Source: Phallusia mammillata
Lineage: Eukaryota; Chordata; Ascidiacea; Phlebobranchia; Ascidiidae
DNA: 64,000 bases
Direction: 5' to 3'
Assembly (NCBI GenBank): GCA_003260075.1
Contig: QLIY01000033.1
Span: forward strand, 66,619-130,618
Shown: positions 42,892-56,347 of the stretch, in pieces
How positions within the stretch are numbered: the stretch's first letter is position 1
How the letters are laid out: the number at the start of each line of letters is the position of its first letter
Program-made: the position numbers and the translations under genes
The notes under the pieces: model-generated
What the model was told of the DNA's origin: nothing
Seen by the model: only the letters and a program-made list of their open reading frames with translations
The model's database searches: none

Positions 42892-45800
42892 AGTCTTTTA
42901 CACGTCATAATACTCATCGATCAATCGTCGAATAGCTCGAAACAAAATGGCTGACTCTTCAAGGAAGTACCAGCACTGTGTGGTCTCCCTTACAATGCAA
43001 TGGAAACTGTGCTTTAATAGTTTCAAAACGCTAACCCTTTTTATCCGCTTTCGGAAGAGGCTTCCACTACTTCTTGCAGTTTGTTGTTGGAATCTTTTCT
43101 GCATTTCTTGCCTAAATAAACCTGTGTTTGTTAGTTAGTAGATAGTCGGTACACCGATTAGATCAAAACAAATACTCTTGACAAGTTATGCTTTGAATAT
43201 TCACTACAGTGATGAATTCTTTCAGGGTTTAAAGTGGAGAATTAGATGTTGTCAATGTAATCCATGTTACATCTCTGATTTAGGACATCTGTGTTGTAGC
43301 TTGAAGTCTTGTGTTTTGGTTAGATTGTGCTTCGTGTCCGTTTGGTTTCATTTGGCAGCTATATTACCGGTATTAACAAGTGGAAAGTATCAAACGGAAC
43401 GGAATAAAAGCAAGCTTTTCCCAACCAGGTATACCCACCAAAAAAAAAAGATTTTATGGCAATTTTACGACGCAACGCCATTACATCACTTTTAATAAAG
43501 GTCACATAAGTTCGTCAATTCAGGCAACTACAAAACAATTTCAACCTTTTCTGAAACCCCCGTGAACTTGTTTTGATTCAAAACCGGTAACAGTTGCTCG
43601 CTTGCGGTGTGCGCATGCGTCATAGGCTGTCACGGTTCGTTGATTTTCACTTCAAGGTCGCCCGCCCTGAACCAGCTGGTTGTAACACAGGCATGGATGC
43701 ATGTCCGTGAGTCTATTGTCCAGGAAACGGGTTTCCACGCTTCGCTCATTGGGTTTTGGGATCTTGTGTGGCAAGAAATGTGAATAATTTATGTTTGTTT
43801 GTTATTTACTTTTTAAATCAATTTGTCGATGTGTTTACGCTGTTCAGGATACCAATGCTTCCAACCTAAAGAGTTTTCCTGCCACGAAGCACAGCCTTTT
43901 TGCCCGTCAGTCGTGCACAATTCTAAGAAATGTGTAAAACTTTTGCTTTTTGTAAAGCGGCAAAGTTTGTTGAATTAATGAATATACTTGTGTGTCTAAC
44001 TCTGTACGTCGAACTGTAAAGTGGAGACGGCGATCAGGCTGTCCAAACATTAACATATAATATGGTAAACGCTCGAAAAACGCATTTAGCAGTTGGATTC
44101 GAACCCACAACTACAACTTTGGCTACATCGCGCTTCTCGCAGACCTGATGTTCAGAGGTATTTTTCGGGTAACGTTCAAACCAGTCCTCCTTTCACTTTT
44201 CTCACAACACTGCGTCGATTGTTGCATCCTACTCAGACCAATAATCATTTCGACAATAGAAAACTCATTGCCAATACCGCAGTCGCCACACAACGGTTCA
44301 CACTCCTTTCTACACAGTGGCTTATAAGGGGTGAGTGAATCGATGTCGATTTTGCGAGTAACTGATTTCCGATAACCGCTCTTGACCTGCCATGATCTGA
44401 AACTGTAGTCTAGCCACCCTGGTCAATTTACTTTTCAAAAATTTATCTGTAGGAGAGTAGATTTCTGATGTGATACACCGTTTATAGGTTAGTAGATAGG
44501 GTACTTGTTGCATTTTAGAGGTATTTTTTAGAGCTATGTGAATGAAATGAGTAATATTTGACTTGGGGGTGACTTTGTGAAACAAATCGGATCGACCAGG
44601 TTTCAATTAACAAGCGCGTCGATTTTACAATACTGACCTATTTGTGTTTGTCTTTGACGTCGTTTGGATTTATAACCTAAGTTACTTTAGTCACTCGCAG
44701 CAAATGTTTTGTTTTGAGTACTTCGATAACAAAGAAATCAGATACTTCCATACAAGATAACAATCGTTTACCATTCTCAAGAAACCAAAAGTAACGTTTT
44801 TAATTTTTACTACATTTCTTGATGAAATATTTCATGTTGTAATTGTTATTGGTGGTAAGAGACATTGCTTGTGAATCCTAGTGCCGCCATTTTATGTCTT
44901 GTTTCCTGGGTCACATCGTGGATGGTGCAGCATTTGACCTATCATATCATTTGCGTAAGATTTTACAATGCACAAAGCAAATTTAAACACAGCTAAGTGC
45001 TAGGAATGAGACTGTAACAATGTTTTTACTTTACTTTGTGCAAGAGGCATATTACTAATTCACGCAGTGTGTTTGTGTGGTTTTTATTTTTGTGTTAAAA
45101 GGCAAACTAAATAATGAACTAATGTAAATAAAACTTTATTTTTGGAATACATTCTTTTTATTAGAACGTTTATAGGATTCGTATAGATGATATAGAAAAA
45201 CTCTTACAGGTGATAAAACCGTTTGTACAGAACTAAAGACAGAAAAAAACCACAAAGCCAAAACTACAGCTTGAGCGTTTAAATTTGTTTCAGCTGATTT
45301 ATGCGGTTTTCATAAGCACATGTAGTCTATCCACGTGATCTTGTCTTCCAGATCCGATTTAATTTTACTTCTTAAATCAAAATGTGGCTGAGTATGCAAC
45401 TTTTCTCAAACCAAACCGGCATGAAAATACAATAGGGTAATTTTACTTTCACCAGTAAATGTAACTTCAAAGTCTTGGCATGTGTTTTTGCCGGCATGAC
45501 CCGGTGTTCACTTTTCGCTGTCTCGCCGTCGGCGATTGTTGACTTGACTTGTGTGTTGTCCGACCCAGCTCAGCAAGGCACCGAGCACTTGTACAACCCT
45601 GCAATTATGTCTGTACATTTCAATGTGGCTAAATGACTCATCGTTATGTGGCCGCACAAAATTGCTTTTAAGACATCGACTGCGGTTTATGTGTCAATTT
45701 TTTTTAATAAAGTCGTTTGCTGTTTGTTTGTATTGCTACTACATCTTGCTCCTGGTATGGTTTAATTCTTGAAAAATGCATTTGAATACGCTTTGTTTGG

Positions 45801-46613
45801 TTGTTTATTCTTCAATATTCACCCAAAGGCCTCACCCCCATAGCCAAAAGCGTGTTAACTTTTGAACAAAACGCAATCCGCAAAAACGGAGGAACTGTTG
45901 TTTTGCAAGGCGATCTTTCAACAGTAATTGACACATAAAGACGATGTAATGCTAAAAATGAGTGTATAATTATCAATAGTCCTTCCCAGTTAAAACTAAT
46001 AAATTGTACAATTCTTTCGCAAGGCATTATAACTGTGATTCTTAGAACTGTACCATATAGCACATTTTCGTTGTGTCGATGTTTTTGTGTTCCTGCAGAA
46101 GGTGTTTCGTGGAAAGCGTGATTTGGCAATACAGTATTTTGTTTAGGAACTACGATTCACTTCTGCATTGAGTTGCAATTGTTTTTAATTAGTTTTGAAG
46201 TGTGGTATGTACTGCAATACAGGTCTATGAATAAATCGTGGGTTTGGTCCTCGAGTTTAGAGAAAATCGTTATAAAGTTGCAACATTTTGTTGAAATCCG
46301 TTAAAGATGCAACCATTTTTATGAGTGTAGTTCATGTTCTGGTCTTAATGCATGATAAAAAAATTACCAAGAAACAGCTATAGTACGCTTTGCCAATTAA
46401 TATTCACTGCCCAGTTGGAAGATTATCTCCAAATCACGCACTTGTAATGTTTCAGTACATATTTGTATCACGTACGATTTTCTGGTCACAATCAAAGATA
46501 GGCTATATTTGTTCGTTTTTATCGAAAAGTTTATATCGGATCATACGTGACGCTAGGGTAAAGATCTTACATGATTTGTTGAGAATATACTCGCATAACA
46601 AGTACATGTAGTC
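42892..46613. other. Intergenic, no supported gene
   Basis: AT-rich sequence with scattered short ORFs lacking motifs. A B-box-like segment is at 44088-44112. The stretch 43560-43760 is locally GC-richer. Confidence 0.35.
44088..44150 (-). other. tRNA-like B-box segment
   Basis: The minus strand contains GGTTCGAATCC, a perfect pol III B box, inside gtgggttcgaatccaac. A consistent acceptor stem and anticodon arm cannot be drawn, so this is at best a tRNA relic or SINE head. Confidence 0.3.
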
Positions 46614-46759
46614 CAGTGTTTTTTTAAGGTGTTTTGGGCAAATTTCTCCAGCGGTTTCCCAAAATTTGGAAATGGCTATTTTTTGGTATTTAAATGAAAC
46701 ACTTGCGGTCTCTTAAAACTACTTAGCGGTCACCCAAACCAAACCTTAAAAAAACCCTG
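46614..46759. mobile_element. hAT-like MITE, family 1, deleted copy (146 bp)
   Basis: Starts cagtgttttttttaaggtg-like and ends ccttaaaaaaaccctg. Read on the minus strand it aligns nearly base for base with 1579-1780 but lacks an internal segment of about 45-50 bp. Flanks catgta on both sides suggest an imperfect target duplication. Confidence 0.8.
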
Positions 46760-49700
46760 CATGTACCTGTGGTTTTCCGCTATTAAACCATGATAAACCT
46801 ATCTATGAAACTATGAAAACGGGGCCAATACATTGAATTTTATGAAACGTTTTTGGCTTGTATAGTTTTCGAGATACGTTTTTGCGTTTAGAGTTGTGCA
46901 CATGGTAGTTCCCTAAAAGTTGTTTACGCACAAATTCTCACGCTCCTTCGGACCAAGACATAACTCAAGTCCAAGCCATGACGACCTTGTCATACGAGAC
47001 TTACTGATTTCGTCATCACATGTGCATTTGACACTTCCACAGCAAACATGCATTGTCGCAGAGCCCTTATTAACTTGCACAGCTTTACTGTAATCTGATA
47101 CGTTTGCTTTGCATTCAACTTTCACATTATATACTTACTAAACATGTGTTAAGATTTATCCAGGGCAACATCTGTCCCGATTTGTGAAGTAGAAAGCCTA
47201 TCTCGGCGTACGAAATAAGTAACTCTTTATACGTGTGCCCCTACCATGACGACATTTAACCTAAACTTAATCCTTGTATGAATTTCCCTTTAAACTGCAT
47301 TTAAAATGTTCAGTAATTGTAGTGAAAGAATAATTAATTAAACTCTGATTTTCAAACAGTGAGTAATGGTGATTTTAATCAAATGTAATAGCAAGTATAA
47401 GTATATTTCCTTGTAAATATCATTTTGGCATTACCCGCAAAAGTTGTTTACACTTTCAAAACACATCTTTACCGCATTCGACAGCTCCTCTAAATGCCAT
47501 ATCAGTATAATAAATGTGCGGTACATCGTATTTATTTCCGGCAGGTTATTCGCTTACAGCCCTAACTACCCCTTTGTAACCACTATCTGAAACAAAGTTG
47601 GTAAAACAACATTTTAAAGTGTTGTTCCGACAAAGTGTGTGTGTACACAAAGTGCTATGTTTTTATCTCTGTTGAATTTGATCATTATGCATTTTATTAA
47701 TTATAGGAGATATGCATTTGACTATGAACTTCGGTGGCGTTTTCATGAGAATCGCATTACTTTAGCAATGCGCCAATGCCCTTTGGCCTATAGTTTTCCA
47801 GGGGCGGATACGTTTGACGGAATCATCACAAACTGTGTGACAAATGTACATGAGGCGTAAAACTCAAATTTCCTCGACCTTTCCCACATTACACAAAGCA
47901 AATAGGCAAGCTCAATTGAGTCGTGTCATTTGTCAGGTTCGGTGCAATCATTTTTCCTTTATGAGCTACTCACAACACACGTTAGATGTAAACGTTCAAC
48001 GTTGCATGTTGGCTTTTGTCCCTTGTATTTTGTTTGAATTGGAATTCATATCGGCATTACGCTTAAATAGTTGCGCAATAGGAACTAAATTAAAGTAAAT
48101 GCCTTAAAAATATGGACAAAATTATCTACCGGAAATACAATAATGCTTTTGCGCTATAGCAAAGGAAATCGAGTAAAGTTAAAACACAATCAATCAAGGT
48201 TTTGTGTCGCCTGGTTGAAATAGGAAAACACTTAAACCACAACCCGATTTACGCTTTGCATCGTTGATAAAAGCGGGTGCGACGATACAAGATCCACGGT
48301 TCACGTTAATTTGCCCCACACTCAATCTGCACTGTAACACGATCCACGCTTGTGTTTCAACCGTCCTCAGAGCCTTAAGTGTCGTGCGAAGGCGCTCAAT
48401 TAATCCCCCATGTCCGTGGCGCGACTGTTGCAAGGTGCGTGGCGTTCATTGTGATTTCAAGCACGCCGCCGTCGCCTCGCCTCAGCACGACAAAGCCAAC
48501 CTGACTTGTGAACCTGAAACGGCCGAGCAATTCATCTTCTGTATTTTGTCTGCAAAAGGGCGTGGGGGACTGGTTGTTTTTTTAGCCCCCTTTTTACGCT
48601 CGTCAATGGCGGCTAATGGCGCGAGTTTTGACCCGCTTCAATCGGTGTGCGGATATCGGACCAGACGCCACAACAAAACTGCAGCGGCGCTTAAATTACG
48701 TGATCACGTTGAAAAGTATTTGTTTCGTCTGTAGTAAGGCGATACTCGGTACTCTGAGGTTGGTATTGCTTGAAAAGAGCGAGTCAGGAGAGAGTGAGAG
48801 AAAAAAAGAGCTAAAAAGAGCAAGTGTGGCTGCGGAACCAGCGGTTATTGACGCTCATTCTAGGAAGCTAACTTCTTCATTAAAGTGACTGTCAGGCGTC
48901 GGTGCGACCATTTTTCGTCGCGCTCCGTGGAAGAAGGGAGCAGACTGATAAACCGAGCCGCAAATCGGATTACCACAGCTAGTGTGTGCAGTATTTTGCA
49001 GTGTGGAAGGGTGCACCTGCTTGCTAAGTGGCAATAAGACGAGTTGACCAATACGCCGAATTTATTTATGGCGTGGTGCTTTAACTTAGTTAATGCGCGC
49101 TGGCAACAAATGAGTTTTTACATGTTGATCGACCAGGCGCCAGAGAGTGTTGATTATTCGCTGTTCGTCAGATAAATGATCCGTTACTTCATTTTGTCAC
49201 AGACGTAGTAACATGCGGTTTCCCAATTAGGGTTTTTGCAATACTGTGAATGTGTTTGTGCCCCTGAACGAAGACGCCAAGAAGCTTCAAGTATGTTTTG
49301 GATCCAAGAAGAATGAACTGCTGAAAAACATGGACGTTTTGCTTGCAACGTGGGAACTCACCACACATTGCTATGCATTGTTTCTGCCGTGATGCTGATT
49401 GGGTATTACCTGTATAACGCCTTATTAATTCTTTCACACGTGATAATGGACTATAGAAACTCGGGTAAAGTTATGTTAAAGTCAGTCCGAAATTGGCATG
49501 CCTTTTTTACATCTTATAACGCGAAAAAGTTAGTAGAAAAGTAAGTAGACAATTAGTTGATTCAGTGGGACAGAGAAAGAAAAGGTAAAGTTTAAAGTTT
49601 ATTTTTATTGATGCAAAAAAACGAAGCTAGAGCTAAACCAGTCGTGAGTTATCTGTTTTCGTTGTAGAGATGTTTGGATAGCAGTATAAGGAGTTTTTTT

Positions 49701-51577
49701 GGTTTCAATGTTTAATGGAATGTTTAAACGTTTGTGGGTGCACTCCGGTTCATTGACATCAAGTAACCCGTACATGGGCGCGAACAGGTCGTCTTTCTGC
49801 ATATGGTTGTTTACTAGTTGTTACTCATGGAGATAAACAACCAAATGGGGAAGTCGATTCTATTCGAAGCTAAATATCTTCACTACTTTGACGAAGTAAT
49901 AAGAGTTTAGGATTTAAGGAAAGGATTAGGATTTAAAGCAGGTGTAGTAAGATCTGTGCTCTCAACCGGAGGTAAAATGTTCTAAAAATGCTCAAACGAG
50001 GAAAAATTGTGAACAGTATAACCGTTTGTATTATTTGTTGATATTTTTAAGTCTACTTTGGACGATTAGACACCATTTTTATTGCAGTATGGTTTATCAG
50101 ACAAAGCTGGTTAAAAAACGCGTTTCGTGCGAGTCTTATCGAACTTGTGCTGATCGCTACTTCGGTTACGTCACTGTCAACCAGAGAGGCTTTTCATTAT
50201 TTCTGTACTAGTGTACACCCTTGCGACACTTTATTGCAGACTCTTTATTAATGCAATATGATCCAGTTAATATTGTCAGGCAAATGTGAGAACTAAACCC
50301 CGGGAGGCAGATCGGCAAACCACAAGAACCAGGCAATAATTCATCTGCAATATTAATTCCACCAGCCAAAAGTCAGATGAGAGAGACAATTATAGAGCTA
50401 GACTTCCATGTTATAGTATAAAAAAGGCGATTTATTTTGAACCCACATTATCGTGTCGCAATGTAAAAAAGTCATGTTCTAAATGTGATTTTCTGTGTAC
50501 TTATTTATCATTTTCGTGTCCATATTTTACGTATAATGCCACTATGTTTTGTATTCAATAACGTGTGAAATTGGTAGCAATCCCAGCCACGTTTCCCATT
50601 CAAGCGCGCCACCAGACCACGTGTTATAATCTCCTTGGCGCAGGGCAAAAAATGGCGGCCTGTTGTCTGGGTGTGATTGGTCTGACACCTGGTGTCTCGG
50701 TCACATTTCCGGCCGGTTACCATGCACAGGTCACGTGATTACAAAGTACAAATCGCGTGAAATAAATTTTGCAAAACTTTTTTTCCAATTATTAAGGTAT
50801 GTGACTTGTTGATATGTTGCAATAAACACACATGAACCGCATCTTATTGTTTTATATTTTTCTGTGTCATTTTTGTGACAGGTTTTGTGCCGTTGTTGGC
50901 ATAAATGTTTTTTGCTTGCTGTGACATTTGTGGTTGCGACAAATTTCATTATGTTACCGTTGCTGCATTGTAACAAACGACCATCATTCCCAGTTTTTCA
51001 TAGCCTGTTAAAGCTTTTCTTTGCATTGATTTACTTGCTTTTTGTGTCTTACTTTTGATGCCATGTGTCTTTATCACAATAAAAGATTTTGCATAAATAT
51101 GAGAGCAAAACGTTTTTGGATAAAAGGTTAATAAGTCCTGTATTACAGTGTAACTGCCTTCCTCCATAAACTGAACCGGCACACACAACATGTATGTATA
51201 AATGTGACGGAGTATTTACAGGTTACATTCATGTATACATACATAGTAACGATACGAAATACTACTTCAGTATAGATCACACATTAACAATTTTGACATA
51301 TTGTTACAACACCTACATGTGTATAATTATTTACAAACAATTACAACACAACACGCCAGTGCATTAAAACGATTTCTTGCCCAGTGAGATTTGAAACCCA
51401 AAGCAGTTTATCTTGGACGGTACAATTTCTTAAAACGAAATTCGCCAAGGACAAAAAAATGCCTAAACCTTTGTTTGAAAAAGAGTGTTTATTGAAGTGT
51501 TTGTTACATTTATAAAGAAAGTCGCCTGTTTGGTTTAATACTCAATGATTACATAATGTGTTGAGTATGTTTTAAGC
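46760..51577. other. Intergenic, no supported gene
   Basis: 48250-49000 is richer in GC and CpG than its surroundings and keeps a 156-codon plus-strand ORF open, but without motif, splice sites or a plausible start context. It could be a promoter or first-exon region. The rest is AT-rich and featureless. Confidence 0.35.
51488..51493 (-). terminator. Polyadenylation signal of serpin 1
   Basis: The minus strand reads AATAAA about 85 bp after the stop codon of the serpin ending at 51578. Confidence 0.55.
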
Positions 51578-54500
51578 TTATTGGTCAGGCCTTACAACTT
51601 TGCCAATGAACAGAGTTGCCCCGGTAGGCTCATGTCGTATAAAGTACAAAAAAGGTTTGTTGATCACCACCTCGTGTGCAGTATTACGTGACGATACAGT
51701 AATGAAAGACGCCGCTACTGCTTTAACTCCGTATTCATCCAACTCCAAAACTGCCTCGTGGCCAGCGTTGCTTACAAATGCGTTTGGAAAAGAGGTCATC
51801 GGAGACAAATCGGCCTGTTCAGGAGAGAATATGTCCCTTATTCCCATTTCCTGCAGTGTGTTTTCCATGTCGGCGATTTTGTGTCTTGCAGTGAAGTTAG
51901 GCATCCTTATGTCGCACTTCCAGAGACGCGACAGTGGTTTAGCGGCGTATGAGGCACGCAAATACCGCCGAATCTCATCCCGTGCTGCGGGACCCGACAA
52001 TCGGCTAAAATCACCCGCGACACGAGGCATTATCACGATCATGCTGAGTTGTAGACCTGTAGAAACACATGTTTGCTTGGTAATTTTGTTTCTTTGCAAA
52101 ACAGTAGGCACAGGGTTTAGGTTCATCTGACAATTGCTTTTTACATACGTCATTTTCACTTCAGTTGTCCAATCCGTTAACCCACAGGCCCCAAAGCGTA
52201 GAATTATAAAGACGGATAAAAGCTGCATTTTGTAACTGGTGGTTGGATTACCCGAAGTTAACTCCTTTACCCCAAAATATTGTGATATACCTTCACAAAT
52301 CGTACGTTATCTTAATCATAACGTATATAATGTACTCTGCGTTGCATGACGTAATATGACGCTTATTTCCGGTGCAATGCGCCATAAACCTGAGGTTGTT
52401 GGTGTGTTTTGTAAGTTATGGTGTTATGTAAGCTAGTGGTTGTAACTTGACCATTTCTGCTGTTATTCTTGTGCCTGATGGTGGCGATAGGTAGAACTTT
52501 TTTTCAAATAGCAAGAACAAAATGGTTATTATGGATATTTGTTCTTTTGGTTTTGCCACACAACCCAAAATCGTGTTTAAATGGTGACTGTTTTACCAGA
52601 CAAGACGCATAGAGAGTACACAGCGGCTGCTTTTGGACAGTTGCTTTGCACTTAACCTGGTGTGCTGCTCAGCGAGTGAATACTGGTTTAATTAGGCTGT
52701 AAATGCGTAACGATAACCTCTATAACTCTATTGTGTTTTGTGTGTTAAAATGACGACAGGCACATCCTGTAGCGATCGGTAGCAGACGTTTGGAGCGAAT
52801 ACGTCATACATTTGTCGCATTGTTGATAATAATTGCGCTGAGCGGAATCAAACCGTGAAACTCAGTGTTTAACGATTACGTTTTTGTTTGGAAAATATTG
52901 CTGTTAGCTGTTGCTGGATTTTAAGAATATTGTGTAGACGTTTATTTTCCATGGCAAAGGAGCGATCAACTAAAAAATACCGACAGCATAAAAGAAAGCT
53001 AATTCCAGGAAAGCGGAAAACCCAACTTAAAGTATGTGCTAAACTTTTACTTGTTTACCTAATATTGCTTCATAAAACGTAGCGGAGTCAAATGTATAAA
53101 ATCCAAAACCTGTGTTTGATGTCCGTTGATGCGGTTTGAATTGAGTTGGGTAAGCCCACGTTTTGCCCTTTAGCATATATTGTCAAACAGGGTATTTTTT
53201 TATTCTTTTTGACTATTTCTGCATCACATTGTCAAAAATCGCGTCGTCATGGTCAAACGCGACTTGTTGACGTCAGCGTTTCCTAATGCAGGTGTACGAC
53301 GTTGGACTGAGACGGATAATTACATTAGCTCGTTTGTCAAATGTGCCTGGTGTTTTTACAGCAAAGTCGCTGTTTGACAGGTCGTGTTTTGTCCGCGCTT
53401 GTGTGATTGATATCAAAATTCGCTTTGTTCCATATTACAGGCTGTTTGCCAATATTTAGTGACGACGTGCACTTAAAACGTCTCTCTATTAGTTTTTGTA
53501 TTTTACAAACCAAACTGTCCCGGTTCTAAGGACTGATTTTTTTTAAGAGCCAGGTTGGTTTTAGAGCGGGTTTACGCACTAACTTTGTACTTTCAGCAAG
53601 AATGTATTTTTTATTTTTTCTTAAGGGGTAAATTTGTCGATAAAATGTTGAGCAAAGTGTATACACATTTATATATGTTGCAGTCTTAACACCGAAAAAA
53701 CTTTCACAGTGGCTAGTATCATGACCAATTACCCCTGTTTTGCTAACAAGCAATGTTGCAAGACCACCAACATTGTTGTCTTATACTTTACCTTTGAAGG
53801 GTAGCAAAACCACTTGGGCGTCCAAGGTATCAAGGTCTTCAAATCTGCATTTGCTCGCTCTATGGGGATCAGAACGCATCATCGAAACAGTGACTTGATT
53901 GGTTGGTGACACCATGAAAGGGCCCGGCCGGGTTAGGTGCTTTGCAAAGGGCACAGACCACGCTGCCTGAAAGTAAAAAAGGTTGTAGTTGTAAAATTTT
54001 AAACTACATATATTTGGAATTAGAATCCCTTATGTGTTATATTCCCAAAAACTTGCTGGTTATGTGTTTTGATCTCTTTGCGGTCTAATTAGGTACACTA
54101 AAGTGTTCACTGAAGATGACAAACACAAATATACTTTTTAATAAACACCTGTGTATGTATAAATCATTCATATAAAACAGCGTATTTTACATCCATCAAT
54201 GGGCAAAAACTGACAACAGTTGATTTATAAAACACACAAAATACAACGGACTTTTTGATTTGGAAACAATCATTTTAAAAGTGCACATGGCCACTTGACA
54301 GTTTGCTAACAGACTGGGTGTTTCTTTTATGTAAGAAAAACGTGGCAACGCCGTCTACATACCACTAAAACTTAGCGCTATACAAATATCACAAAACCGC
54401 AGTTTGACATTAATCTGTATGAACAGCGCCACCTCAAAATACTTTGCTTTTACTGGCCTCCCAGTCCGACTTTTGTGGTTTGTTTTTAACGTGCCCAGGT

Positions 54501-56347
54501 TCTTTTTGCTATTTGTCATTTGGTAAGTTTAGTGTGCTGGTGTGTCTGTGACAGGGTTTAAAAGATCCGCCCTTTGGTTAAGCTGATAAGGTTCGTTTAG
54601 CGCCCCTGAAACTTGATAGCCATGTGATTTGTGTCATACAGTTTCTTGTGCTAAAATATTATTGTGATTTTAAAGACTGTCGATGGGTGCTCAAACTGTG
54701 ATTGACATTGGCAAATTATATCGTGGGTTGTCCTAGTTCAATGCATCAGTTTCTTTTAAACTGCGCAATAGTTTGTTTATCAACGTTTTCTACCCTTTTG
54801 TTGTTTTATTTATTGTTAGTGGTAACCGTTTTGTTCAGATTTAACCACTCGTTAACGATTTAAACATGCTACCGACACAGACACGTTGGTATTGTTGCCG
54901 CTAGACTGCGCTATTTGGTCGAATCGAAATGTATGAAAACTGTAGAATTTTAAATGAGGATTTAAAAACTTGCCCATTTTTCGATTTTGGTTCAAATACA
55001 CATTAAACTTTAAAAACTGTACTTATACAGAAATCGACCTAAACCAAAGCGCGCTCAATACAGACGAAATTACAGACACATTAAACTAGTTTAAAACATC
55101 AAGTTTATAGAGCTCGTTATGCATATAGCTTATATATAGTTTAAAACATACTAACAACCCCCAAAATACTATGGTGTCTTGCATCTTACCTTCATCGATA
55201 CGGCATTGACCAGAAAAATTTTCGTGAAAGTCGTCACTGCCTCTTCCGGTATAAGCTCGGGAATTTCGTTGTGGGTTTCCTTTGCCACGAATCTGTTCAT
55301 CTTGCTGCGGGACTGACGAGGTTTGGTCGAGAAGTCAAGTCGCTTCACAGGAGCCTTGTGAAATCTGTTTCAAAAAACAATGTTTGTGTGTGTGCGTTTT
55401 GTTTGCCTGGTATGAATTGTTCTATGTGTTTGTTCATGACAGACGAATATTTGAGTTTTGAGTTCAGTTTATTGAAGAATACAACGGCCCAATTAGACTT
55501 AAAAGCGACATGCTTTGTTATTCAAACGTTTCAGCAAATGCTTATGCCATCATCGGTGATATGAGGGGCAACATTGGTTTAGTTTAACTACAAAAAGTAA
55601 AAGTTACAAAATAAGCATTTTTGCACTTAAAACGTACCTTTTTGTCGATTCCTTAAAAGTTTTTAATATCACCACATGATTATCGGCAAAAATTCGGTTC
55701 GCTCTTCTCAAGGTGTAGTGCGAGTTATTGGCGAAAACTCGCAGGCACATTTGTGCCTCTATATCAGCCGGATTTTCGAACTCCGATAGTCGAAGAGCCT
55801 TAACAACTTCTTGGTATGAGTTTCCTCCCAAACCTAAAATTAAAAAAAATGTTTTTGTCTATTAATGTAGAAAAAACACGTTAATGTTACAAAGGTAACG
55901 TTAATGTTACAAAGGCTCGAAGCTTTGTTCTAATTTTGTATCTCACCTGGGGTTAAAATCGAAAGGACTGCAAACACAGAAATCGGCGACACAACCACGT
56001 TTGCATCGGCGTCACTAGATTGCGCTGTTCGGTCAAACACATCAAATCCGAATTCGTAGAGGGATCGGGCTGCTGGCTCCGGAAACGCTGACGTAGGTCG
56101 GAAAACTGCACACGTGGCTGCAACGAAAGTTACGCTGTTTTAAGATTTCTTATCAAAAATATCAATTTGTAATTTAGAATATTAAAAGTGTTTTCAATAT
56201 TTTTTAATTACTTTACGAAATGTACCAACCCATTCCAAGTAATGCCAATTCTCACTACTGTATGTTAGTAAAATGATGACGTCACTCACCTGACGTCAAC
56301 AGATAGGCGACGACAGCGATAACACACGCCACATTGAAAGCGGCCAT
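51578..56347 (-). CDS. Secreted serpin, predicted P1-P1' Arg-Asn
   Basis: Six exons in phase encode 417 aa: 56290-56347, 55947-56117, 55638-55833, 55190-55364, 53792-53966 and 51578-52056. A signal peptide (MAAFNVACVIAVVAYLLTS) is followed by a full serpin fold: VVVSPISVFAVLSIL, LRRANRIFADN, KIFLVNAVSMK and the closing NKPFLYFIRHEPTGATLFIGKVVRP. The reactive-centre hinge is DEYGVKAVAAS (P15 Gly at 368), placing Arg382-Asn383 at P1-P1'. This suggests inhibition of trypsin-like proteases, though Lys at P13 replaces the usual Glu. Compared with the tandem serpin at 58818-63063, the last two exons are fused and the N-terminal tyrosine-rich exon is absent. A large intron (52057-53791) separates the last exon. 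The reactive-site assignment assumes standard loop length. Confidence 0.9.
52951..53031 (+). other. Possible small basic exon in serpin intron
   Basis: ATG followed by 27 codons (MAKERSTKKYRQHKRKLIPG onward, strongly Lys/Arg-rich), ending at a good donor (AAA then gtatgt). A tgtgtag acceptor-like site precedes it. It might be the first coding exon of a gene on the opposite strand inside the serpin's large intron. No following exon was identified, so this is weak. Confidence 0.2.

Noticed and set aside
48264-48734. 156-aa plus-strand ORF in the GC-rich stretch
   Set aside because: Fewer stop codons are expected in GC-rich DNA. No motif, no splice partners, and low-complexity amino-acid use.
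51600-52130. 176-aa plus-strand ORF
   Set aside because: Antisense shadow of the last exon of the serpin on the minus strand, which has clear family motifs.
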